Part shown: positions 1-5,707 of the stretch, one piece after another
Layout of the letters: each line of letters starts with the position of its first letter
How positions within the stretch are numbered: the stretch's first letter is position 1
Notes under the pieces: model-generated
Told to the model about the DNA's origin: nothing
Databases searched by the model: none
Seen by the model: the letters and a program-made list of their open reading frames with translations, nothing else
Made by a program: the position numbers and the translations under genes
Source: Planctomycetota bacterium
GTDB lineage: Bacteria; Planctomycetota; SBBH01; JACQRN01
Direction: 5' to 3'
DNA: 7,286 nucleotides
Assembly: GCA_016206515.1 (NCBI GenBank)
Contig: JACQRN010000236.1
Span: 1-7,286 of the forward strand

Positions 1-937
1 AGTAGAGGTCCTCCCGGAACCGCCCCTCGGACACCTCGCGAGCCATGTCCCGGTGCGTCGCCGCAACCACGCGGACGTCGACCCGCCGGCTGGTGTTCCC
101 CCCGACGTGCCGCACCTCGCCGTTCTCCAGGACGCGCAGGAGCTTCGCCTGGAGGGCCCCCCCCATCTCCCCGATCTCATCGAGGAAGAGCGTCCCGCCG
201 TCGGCGACCTCCAGGAGCCCCGGCTTCGCCTGCGTCGCACCCGTAAATGCCCCCTTTTCGTGGCCGAACAGCTCGCTCTCCAGGAGCCCCTCCGGAAGCG
301 ACGCGCAGTTGATCGACACGAACGGCAGGGCCGCGCGACGGCTGCCCTTATGGATGTTCCGGGCGACCAGTTCCTTCCCGGTCCCGGTCTCCCCCTCCAC
401 GAGCACCGTGCAGTCGGAGGGACCGACCTTGCGCACCATCGCGACCAGGTCGGCGATCGCGCGGCTGTCCCCCACGAAGTCGGGGAAGAGCGAGTTCCTC
501 TCGATGTAGTGCCCGAGCGCCGCCGCGCGCCTCGCCGTCTGGCGTTTCTCGTGCGCGGAGCGCAGGAGCCGCTCCAGCTCGGCGTAGTCGATCGGCTTCT
601 TGAGGTATCCCGCCGCGCCGTGGCGCGTCGCCTCGATGGCGCTATCGAGCGTGGCGAAGGCGGTCATCAGGACCACCTCCGGCGCCCCGCCCTGGGCGCG
701 GATCCTGCGCAGCGTCTCCACCCCGCCGATCCCCGGCAGTTTCACGTCCAGCAGCACGGCATCGTGAGGCGTCCGGCGCAATTCCTCCAAGGCCGCCTCG
801 CCGCTCTCGGCGGAGCCGGCCCCATACCCGCGCTTGCGCAACTCGTACACGAGGATCTCGCGCAGGAACTTGTCATCCTCGACGATCAGGACCGACGGCA
901 ACGCGGGCTCGGTGGCGGGAACGCCCATCCGCTGCAT
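1..937 (-). CDS. NtrC-family sigma-54-dependent response regulator (partial, C-terminus off left edge)
   Basis: Cytoplasmic two-component transcription activator; 312 codons are visible, reading inward from 937. An N-terminal receiver domain (about residues 14-130) has acidic pair D21/D22, phosphoacceptor D64 in LLDVKLPG, T92 and the K113/K114-P115 motif. An AAA+ sigma-54 activation domain starts near 153. It has Walker A GETGTGKE (182-189), the sigma-54-contacting GAFTGA loop (229-234), Walker B GGTLFLDE (247-254), and sensor/arginine-finger sequence ending FREDLY (307-312) at the window edge. The rest of the AAA+ domain and the expected Fis-type DNA-binding domain lie outside. Family knowledge: such proteins activate RNA polymerase-sigma-54 after phosphorylation by a partner kinase; no kinase is seen here. 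ATG at 937 gives the longest form; ATG at 928 is an alternative, and neither has a strong Shine-Dalgarno. It is divergent from the selenoprotein gene, so it might regulate that gene, but this is inference. The usual GEMP is GEMG here, encoded by a run of eight G. Confidence 0.95.
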   Translation of the reverse strand, partial: MQRMGVPATEPALPSVLIVEDDKFLREILVYELRKRGYGAGSAESGEAALEELRRTPHDAVLLDVKLPGIGGVETLRRIRAQGGAPEVVLMTAFATLDSAIEATRHGAAGYLKKPIDYAELERLLRSAHEKRQTARRAAALGHYIERNSLFPDFVGDSRAIADLVAMVRKVGPSDCTVLVEGETGTGKELVARNIHKGSRRAALPFVSINCASLPEGLLESELFGHEKGAFTGATQAKPGLLEVADGGTLFLDEIGEMGGALQAKLLRVLENGEVRHVGGNTSRRVDVRVVAATHRDMAREVSEGRFREDLY

Positions 938-1023
938 CGTACCCCATGCGGGAAGGGGACTCCGACACCAAGAGGCTGGAGGGACATCCGCATGAACGTA
1001 AGATGGGCCGGGCAGGTTGCATA

Positions 1024-1036
1024 GGAAGCAGGTCTG
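1024..1036 (+). repeat. 13-nt direct repeat, leader copy of the SECIS 5' arm
   Basis: GGAAGCAGGTCTG occurs here, in the leader just 5' of the ribosome binding site, and again at 1319-1331, where it forms the 5' arm and loop of the proposed SECIS hairpin. A related GCAGGTTGC lies at 1012-1020. The leader copy lacks the long complementary 3' arm, so on its own it folds only weakly. It could be a SelB-binding decoy or an alternative pairing partner for the 3' arm at 1330-1336, or a coincidence. Confidence 0.6.
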
Positions 1037-1040
1037 GCGA

Positions 1041-1050
1041 GAGGAGGAGG
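1041..1050 (+). promoter_or_regulatory. Shine-Dalgarno that fixes the selenoprotein start
   Basis: GAGGAGGAGG ends five nucleotides before the ATG at 1056. It decides this start over the in-frame TTG at 1017, which would put extra charged residues (MHRKQVWREEEVR) before an otherwise clean signal peptide. Confidence 0.85.
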
Positions 1051-1055
1051 TCCGC

Positions 1056-2234
1056 ATGAGAGCATGGACGATTCTGGGGGCCCTGGCGTTGCCCGCGGCG
1101 GCGCTGGCCGGCCCGATCCTGGACGAATCGCAGACCCGTGGGGCTGCTGGAGCCCCCGCAGCGCAGGCTCCACAGGGGCAGACCGCAGCGCCAACGATCG
1201 CTCCCGCATGGCGCATCGACATCGATGCGGCGCGCGCGGAGGCGCTGGCGGCCTCGCGCCCGTGCGTGCTGGCGCTCCACATCGACTCGCGCGCCCTCTG
1301 AGGACTCATCCAGAGCGTGGAAGCAGGTCTGCTTCCCTCCGATGAGTTCAAGTCCCTCTGTTCGCGCGTGACAGTTGCCGCGTGCCGCCGTGACCACCCG
1401 GCCGCGGACAGCCTCCGCCGCGAGTTCGATATCAACGTGCTCAACGTATGGGTGGTCGTCCTGGACGGCCGCGGGGAGATCCTCGACAGTTTCATGGGGG
1501 ATACCGCCGCCGGGGGGTGCACCGAGGACGCGACCGCGAAGTTCCCGGCGCTCCTGGCCGAGCGGATCGATCGCGCGCTCCTCGTGACCGAGACGGTCGA
1601 GGACCTGCAGCGGGCCTGGGAAGCCGCGCCGGACGACCGCGCCGCGTTCGACCGCTACGCGACGCGCCTGCAGGAAACGGGCGCCCACCGACGCTGCGCC
1701 GAGATCTGCCGCGAGGGGGGCGGGAACGGGGCGTTTCCCTCGGCGCTGCGCGCCCACATGCGCGTCCTGGGGGCGCTCTCGCAACCCCTCTACACGGACC
1801 GCACCCGCCGGGAGGCGTTCCGGACGGAGGTCGAGGAGATCCTCGTGCAGAACCCCCTCCACCCGCGCGCCGGGGAGCTGATCCCGCGCCTCTTGGGGGG
1901 CGGGGACGACTTCAACGTCCCGACTCGCGTACAGGCGTGCATCGCCCGTCTGGAGGCGGCCGCGCGCTCCGAGGTGGACCCCGCGCCGATCCTCGTCCAC
2001 GCGCAGGCGCTCGCGGCGGCCCTCGCACGGCAAGCCGAGAGGATGGCGGTGTCCCGCCCGGACGAACGGGACGCGTCGCGCGCGTACAGGGCACACTGGA
2101 ACGGTGACGCGCGGGCCGTCATCGAGATCCTCGACAAGCCGCCGCACGATGCGGACCCGCGCTACCGCGGGTGGGTCGCCGAGGCGCGCGCGGCGCTGGA
2201 ACGGGCGGGGGCGGCCGCGCCGGGACCGCAGTAG
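1056..2234 (+). CDS. Secreted thioredoxin-like selenoprotein, TGA at 1299-1301 read as selenocysteine (U82)
   Basis: One frame of 392 residues, interrupted only by TGA at codon 82. Residues 1-18 (MRAWTILGALALPAAALA) look like a signal peptide with an ALA-type signal peptidase I site, so the protein is probably periplasmic. Residues about 19-51 are an Ala/Pro/Gln-rich linker. Residues about 52-150 resemble a thioredoxin fold: strand VLALHI, then the active-site region L-U-G-L-I-Q-S-V-E, which aligns with W-C-G-P-C-K-x-x-E of thioredoxin-like proteins. The later strand VWVVVLDGRGEIL is typical of the family. U82 takes the nucleophilic Cys position; I85 replaces the resolving Cys; N130 appears to replace the usual cis-Pro. 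Residues about 160-392 are Arg/Ala-rich, look helical, and I do not recognise them. Cysteines lie at 70, 102, 110, 155, 214, 218 and 295. A SECIS-like hairpin follows the TGA directly. Function is unknown; thiol redox or peroxide chemistry is inference. The alternative is a nonsense-mutated pseudogene, argued against by the hairpin, the TGA position and the intact downstream frame. Confidence 0.85.
1302..1349 (+). promoter_or_regulatory. Bacterial SECIS element (selenocysteine insertion hairpin)
   Basis: The hairpin begins at the base after the TGA. The lower stem is nine pairs, 1302-1310 with 1341-1349, including one G-U (1303/1348). The upper stem is seven perfect pairs, GGAAGCA (1319-1325) with TGCTTCC (1330-1336), closing the loop GGTC (1326-1329). 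The internal loop can form three more pairs, GAG 1313-1315 with CTC 1337-1339. The loop starts with G, and 24 nt separate the TGA from the loop, within the range I recall for bacterial SECIS elements. GCAGGTCTGC (1323-1332) is identical to the apical part of the E. coli fdhF SECIS as I recall it. Family knowledge: SelB binds this apical loop and delivers Sec-tRNA to the UGA. Confidence 0.85.
1319..1331 (+). repeat. 13-nt direct repeat, copy within the SECIS
   Basis: Second copy of GGAAGCAGGTCTG (first at 1024-1036). Here it forms the 5' arm and apical loop of the hairpin and encodes part of E89-A90-G91-L92. Confidence 0.6.
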
Positions 2235-2257
2235 CACACCCCATCGCACGGGAACGC

Positions 2258-2285
2258 CCAGGGGCCGCCGGGAGGCGGCCCCTGG
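2258..2285. terminator. Bidirectional hairpin terminator between convergent genes
   Basis: CCAGGGGCCGCC (2258-2269) pairs perfectly over 12 bp with GGCGGCCCCTGG (2274-2285) around a GGGA loop. It sits 23 nt after the selenoprotein stop and 11 nt after the dehydrogenase stop on the other strand, so it can serve both transcripts. On the plus strand it is followed by CTTTC, a short T tract; the minus strand has no clear T run. Confidence 0.8.
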
Positions 2286-2296
2286 CTTTCAGACGC

Positions 2297-3151
2297 TCAC
2301 CACTTATAGAACCCCTGCCCGGACTTCTTGCCCAGCTCCCCCGCGGCGACCTTCTTGCGCAGGATCTGGGGGGGGCGGTACTGCTCGCCGCCCAGTTCCC
2401 CGTGCAGGATCTCCGCGATCGCCAGGCGCACGTCGAGACCGACGAGGTCCGTGAGTTTCAGCGGCCCCATCGGGTGCCTGTACCCCAGTTCCATCGCCTT
2501 ATCAATGTCCTCCACCGATGCGACCCCCTGCTCGACCATCCGCATCGCCTCGAGCCCCAGGACCACGCCAAGGCGACTGGAGGCGAAGCCGGGGGAGTCC
2601 TTCACGACGATCGGTTCCTTCCCCATCCGGCGCGCCACCCCGAGAACCGCCTCGCGCGTCGCGTCGTCCGTCCCGGCGTGCACGACGATCTCGACAAGCG
2701 GCATCAGGTGCACGGGGTTGAAGAAGTGCATCCCGATCACGCGCGAGGCCGGGGCGACCGCCTGGGCGAGTCTGCCCACCGGCAGCGACGAGGTGTTCGT
2801 CGCAAGGATCGCGTGCGAGGGCACCAGGCGCGCCAGGTCACGGAAGAGAGCCTGCTTGACCTCCAGATTTTCGACGACCGCCTCCACGACAAGGTCCGCC
2901 CCGGCGACCGCCCGCGCGAGGTTGGGCTCGCAGGACAGGTTCCCCTCGACCCTCGTACGGTCGGCCTCCTTCAGCTTACCGCGCTCCATACCCCCCTTGA
3001 GGTTCGCGGCGACCTGAACGCGCGCCTTGTCGAGCGCGGCCGGGAGGGCGTCCGTGAGTCGTACGACATATCCCGACAGCGCTGCCACATAGGCGATCCC
3101 GTGGCCCATCGTGCCGGCGCCGACGACCGCGACCTGGCGGATGTCGCTCAT
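2297..3151 (-). CDS. 3-hydroxyacyl-CoA (3-hydroxybutyryl-CoA) dehydrogenase
   Basis: Cytoplasmic NAD(P)-dependent enzyme of the HbdA/PaaH/FadB2 type that oxidises (S)-3-hydroxyacyl-CoA to 3-oxoacyl-CoA. The 284 residues match the usual single-function length of about 280-290. The N-terminal Rossmann domain has GAGTMG (11-16), acidic D34 after the second strand, and VVEAVVEN (88-95). The NTSS motif lies at 119-122, and the catalytic pair is H142 in MHFFNPVH with E154 in LVEIV. The C-terminal 3HCDH domain (about 185-284) ends in GKKSGQGFYKW. The family's conserved Asn in PGFxxNR is Ser here (S192, PGFASSR), which I recall from one subfamily. It is the last gene of the operon, starting at ATG 3151, 11 nt after the aldehyde dehydrogenase stop, with only a weak GGG-containing ribosome site, so it is probably coupled. 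The preferred acyl chain length cannot be told from sequence. Confidence 0.93.
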   Translation of the reverse strand: MSDIRQVAVVGAGTMGHGIAYVAALSGYVVRLTDALPAALDKARVQVAANLKGGMERGKLKEADRTRVEGNLSCEPNLARAVAGADLVVEAVVENLEVKQALFRDLARLVPSHAILATNTSSLPVGRLAQAVAPASRVIGMHFFNPVHLMPLVEIVVHAGTDDATREAVLGVARRMGKEPIVVKDSPGFASSRLGVVLGLEAMRMVEQGVASVEDIDKAMELGYRHPMGPLKLTDLVGLDVRLAIAEILHGELGGEQYRPPQILRKKVAAGELGKKSGQGFYKW

Positions 3152-3162
3152 GCTGCCGGACC

Positions 3163-4605
3163 CTATCCCAGGTTGACCCAGACCGTCTTCGTCTCGAGGT
3201 AGCCGTCGAGTGCGTCGGGCCCCAGGTCGCGACCGAACCCGGACGCCTTGAATCCGCCGAACGGGGCGCCCGCGTCGTAGAAGTTGTAGGTGTTGATCCA
3301 GACGGTCCCGGCGCGGATCTCCCGCGCGACGCGATGCGCCTTCTGGATGTCCTTCGTCCAGATCCCGGCCGCCAAACCGTACATCGACTGGTTGGCGAGC
3401 TTCACGCCCTCTTCCAGCGAGTCGAAGGAGAGCACCGCCAGGACCGGCCCGAAGATCTCCTCCCGGGCGATCGTCATCTCGGGGGTGACCGCATCGAATA
3501 CGGTTGCCTCGACGAAGTGCCCCTTCCCGTTGTGCTGGGCGGCCTTCCCCCCCGCCACCAGCTTGGCCCCCTCGCGGACCCCCTTCTCGACGTACCCGAG
3601 GACCGTCTCCTTCTGCTTCTTCGAGACGAGCGCCCCCATGCGGGTGTTCTTGTCGAGCGGGTCCCCGACCGTCAGTTTCTTCGCCCGGGCGGCGAGCTGC
3701 TCGACCACCTGGTCATGGACCTTCTTTTCCACCAGGAGCCGCGACCCCGCCGCGCACACCTCCCCCTTGCCGTAGAAGATCGCCCCCTGGGCGCCGCGGA
3801 TCGCCGACTCGATATCGGCGTCGGCGAAGATGATGTTCGGCGACTTGCCTCCGAGCTCCAGCGTCACGCGCTTGTTCGTCGCGGCCGCCTCGCGCATCAG
3901 TCCGCGCCCCACCTCCGTCGACCCCGTGAACGAGACCTTATCGACGCCGGGGTGCCTCACCAGCGCGTTCCCGACCACCGAGCCGGGCCCCGTGACGACG
4001 TTGAAGGCGCCCGGCGGGAATCCCGCCTCCAGGGCGATCTCGGCGAACAGAAGCGCCGTAAGAGGCGTCTCGGAGGCGGGTTTGAGAATGAGCGTGCACC
4101 CCGCAGCCAGCGCCGGCGAGAACTTCCACGAGGCGATGTTCAGGGGAAAGTTCCACGGAACGATCGCCGCGACCACCCCGACCGGCTCGCGCAGCGTGTA
4201 CGTCAGGTGCGGCCCCTCGACCGGGAGCGTGTGCCCCGCGATCTTGTCCGCCCAGCCGCCGTAGTACCGCAGGGTGTCCACGGTCATCGCGACCTCGATA
4301 CGCGCCTCGAAGAACGTCTTGCCGTTCTGTGCACTCTCGATCTTCGCGAACTCGTCGCGGCGGGCGGTCAGGAGGTCCGCCGCCTTGAAGAGCATCGCCG
4401 CGCGCTTCCGGCCGGAGAGGTTCCGCCACTCCGGGGAGTCGAAGCAGCCGCGCGCCGCGGCGACCGCCGCATCGACGTCCTTCTCGCCCCCCTTGGCGAC
4501 CTGCGCGATCACCATCTCGGTCGCGGGGTTCTCGACCGAAAACGTCTCGCCGGAGGACGCGGCGCGCCATTCGTTCTTGATGAACAACTCGGTGCGGAGC
4601 CCCAC
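3163..4605 (-). CDS. NAD(P)-dependent aldehyde dehydrogenase, ALDH superfamily
   Basis: Cytoplasmic enzyme oxidising an aldehyde to its carboxylic acid; 480 residues, the normal length for the classical ALDH family. The coenzyme domain has VPWNFPL (149-155, oxyanion N152) and LKPASETP (174-181, coenzyme K175). FTGSTEVG (226-233) follows, then the general base E250 in LELGGKSPNIIF. The nucleophile C284 is in GEVCAAGSR. EEIFGP (382-387) contains the coenzyme-binding E383, and PFGGFKASGFGRD (448-460) is near the C-terminus. The start is GTG at 4605, immediately after the hydratase TAG, with AAGGGG six nt upstream inside the preceding gene. Start and stop abut, so translation is probably coupled. 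The motifs resemble betaine-aldehyde/phenylacetaldehyde-type enzymes, but substrate cannot be assigned. With hydratase and hydroxyacyl-CoA dehydrogenase on either side, an aldehyde made during acyl or aromatic degradation is a reasonable guess. Confidence 0.94.
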   Translation of the reverse strand: MGLRTELFIKNEWRAASSGETFSVENPATEMVIAQVAKGGEKDVDAAVAAARGCFDSPEWRNLSGRKRAAMLFKAADLLTARRDEFAKIESAQNGKTFFEARIEVAMTVDTLRYYGGWADKIAGHTLPVEGPHLTYTLREPVGVVAAIVPWNFPLNIASWKFSPALAAGCTLILKPASETPLTALLFAEIALEAGFPPGAFNVVTGPGSVVGNALVRHPGVDKVSFTGSTEVGRGLMREAAATNKRVTLELGGKSPNIIFADADIESAIRGAQGAIFYGKGEVCAAGSRLLVEKKVHDQVVEQLAARAKKLTVGDPLDKNTRMGALVSKKQKETVLGYVEKGVREGAKLVAGGKAAQHNGKGHFVEATVFDAVTPEMTIAREEIFGPVLAVLSFDSLEEGVKLANQSMYGLAAGIWTKDIQKAHRVAREIRAGTVWINTYNFYDAGAPFGGFKASGFGRDLGPDALDGYLETKTVWVNLG

Positions 4606-5436
4606 CTACTTCCCCTTGAACTGGGGCGTCCGCTTCTCGACGTACGCGGTCAGCCCCTCCTTGGCGTCTTCGCTCTGGAACAGCTGCTGCTGCAGCTCGC
4701 GCTCGATGGCAAGCGCCGACTCGAACGGGACCTCGGCCCCCGACGTGACCGACCGCTTGATGAGGCCGACCGCCTTGGACGCCTTGTTCGGCGGGCAGAA
4801 CTGCCTGGCGTAGTCGAGCACCTGCTTCCAGTACGTCTCCTTCGGAAAGATCTCGTTGACGATCCCGTACTCCTTGGCGACCTCGAACGAGAACAGCCGC
4901 CCGGTCGCCATCAGCTCGATCGCGCGCGACTTGCCGACGATCCGCACGAGACGCTGGGTGCCGCCGGTCCCGGGAAGCACCCCGAGGGTCACCTCGGGGA
5001 GCCCGACCTGCCCGCCGTCCTTGCACGCCAGGCGCAGGTCGCACGCCATCGCGATCTCCAGCCCCCCCCCGACCGTGTGGCCGTTGAGCGCCGCGATCGT
5101 CAGCTTCGGGGTGTGCTCCAGGCGGTTGAGCGTCTCGTTGGCGTGCAGGCAGAAGAAGTATTTGAAGCGCGGCGTGACGGACGTGAGCATCTTGATGTTC
5201 GCGCCGGCCGAGAAGAACTTCTCCCCCTTCCCGCGCAGGACGATCACATGCGCCGCGTCGTCCATCCTTGCCGTCAGGATCGCCTCGTCCAGCTGGCGGT
5301 TCATCTCGTACGTGTAGGTGTTCGCGGGCGGGTCGTCGAGCTCGATGATCCCGACCCCATCCTGGGCGGTGTAGTGGACGAGCTTGCGCGCCTCGCCCGC
5401 CGGAACGTCCGTCTTCCTGCTCGCAGTCGCCGTCAT
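4606..5436 (-). CDS. Enoyl-CoA hydratase/isomerase (crotonase family)
   Basis: Cytoplasmic crotonase-fold enzyme, 276 residues, that likely adds water to a trans-2-enoyl-CoA to give 3-hydroxyacyl-CoA for the dehydrogenase two genes downstream. Motifs: FSAGANIKML (75-84, first oxyanion-hole strand), NGHTVGGGLEIAMACDLRLA (118-137) with glycines 123-125 and E127, and GLPEVTLGVLPGTGGTQRL (145-163) with E148. E127 and E148 match the two catalytic glutamates of rat hydratase (E144, E164), favouring a true hydratase over an isomerase. The start is ATG 5436: GAGGGAGGG (5441-5449) lies four nt upstream. A longer frame reaching back to about 5781 crosses the intergenic repeats and overlaps the aminopeptidase gene, so I reject it. 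About 20 residues (MTATASRKTDVPAGEARKLV) precede the crotonase core. First gene of the operon. The substrate could be a short fatty acyl or aromatic-derived acyl-CoA. Confidence 0.92.
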   Translation of the reverse strand: MTATASRKTDVPAGEARKLVHYTAQDGVGIIELDDPPANTYTYEMNRQLDEAILTARMDDAAHVIVLRGKGEKFFSAGANIKMLTSVTPRFKYFFCLHANETLNRLEHTPKLTIAALNGHTVGGGLEIAMACDLRLACKDGGQVGLPEVTLGVLPGTGGTQRLVRIVGKSRAIELMATGRLFSFEVAKEYGIVNEIFPKETYWKQVLDYARQFCPPNKASKAVGLIKRSVTSGAEVPFESALAIERELQQQLFQSEDAKEGLTAYVEKRTPQFKGK

Positions 5437-5440
5437 CCGT

Positions 5441-5449
5441 CCCTCCCTC
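5441..5449 (-). promoter_or_regulatory. Shine-Dalgarno of the enoyl-CoA hydratase gene
   Basis: On the minus strand GAGGGAGGG lies four nt before ATG 5436 and selects this start over upstream in-frame codons. Confidence 0.8.
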
Positions 5450-5474
5450 GTGGCCGCCTGTCGCGGCGGGCGGG

Positions 5475-5480
5475 ATTGTA
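5475..5480 (-). promoter_or_regulatory. Possible -10 box of the operon promoter
   Basis: On the minus strand TACAAT lies inside CATATACAAT, the only clearly A/T-rich patch in this gap, about 38 nt before the hydratase ATG. No good -35 TTGACA-like box is visible 16-18 nt further upstream, so this is tentative. Confidence 0.3.
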
Positions 5481-5505
5481 TATGGAACCGGGCCCGAAAC
5501 CGTCG

Positions 5506-5631
5506 CTTCTTGTCGTCCCGAGGAGCACTCGATTTGCGGCCCGGCGACGAGGGACCTGTGTTCATCGAGCGCGCGTCCAACACAGATCCCTCGGTCCGCG
5601 GAAACATTGCGGCCCTCGGGACGACAGGAGG
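5506..5631. repeat. Nested inverted repeats in the 271-nt intergenic gap
   Basis: Outer arms 5506-5523 and 5614-5631 are complementary at 16 of 18 positions; the core 5512-5523/5614-5625 is perfect (GTCGTCCCGAGG / CCTCGGGACGAC). Inner arms 5549-5562 and 5579-5592 are complementary at 13 of 14 positions, and the exception (5555/5586) is a G-U pair in a minus-strand RNA. The two outer mismatches are G-U pairs in a plus-strand RNA instead. The gap (5437-5707) has no supportable gene. It could be a small mobile-repeat remnant, a structured leader or small RNA, or a terminator-like element after the aminopeptidase, although no T run follows. Confidence 0.65.
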
Positions 5632-5641
5632 TTCCGGAACC
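5630..5641. repeat. Perfect 12-bp palindrome GGTTCCGGAACC
   Basis: GGTTCCGGAACC is its own reverse complement and abuts the outer right arm of the inverted repeat. Its left half can also pair with GGAACC at 5484-5489 near the putative promoter. It could be a dimeric regulator's operator or an extension of the folded structure; no binding family is recognised. Confidence 0.45.
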
Positions 5642-5707
5642 GGTCTACAAGCCCGCCCGTCGAGCGCGCCAGCGGACCGCTTTGCGGATACCGAGGCGGC
5701 GCCAGTT

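Noticed and set aside
1004..1021. Sigma-54 promoter for the selenoprotein gene (TGGGCCG ... TTGCA)
   Set aside because: The GG to GC spacing is 11 nt where sigma-54 promoters need 10, and the -24 box is imperfect.
1056..1301. A complete short secreted protein of 81 residues ending at TGA
   Set aside because: The thioredoxin-like strand is cut exactly before its active site, and the same frame continues with the rest of the fold. The SECIS-like hairpin explains the TGA better.
1317..2234. A separate gene starting at GTG 1317
   Set aside because: There is no ribosome binding site and no signal peptide; the start falls inside the hairpin and mid-domain.
873..2249. Long minus-strand frame of 458 residues opposite the selenoprotein
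   Set aside because: Arg-rich low-complexity translation with no domain. It overlaps the regulator start and the selenoprotein. Such shadow frames are usual in very G+C-rich DNA.
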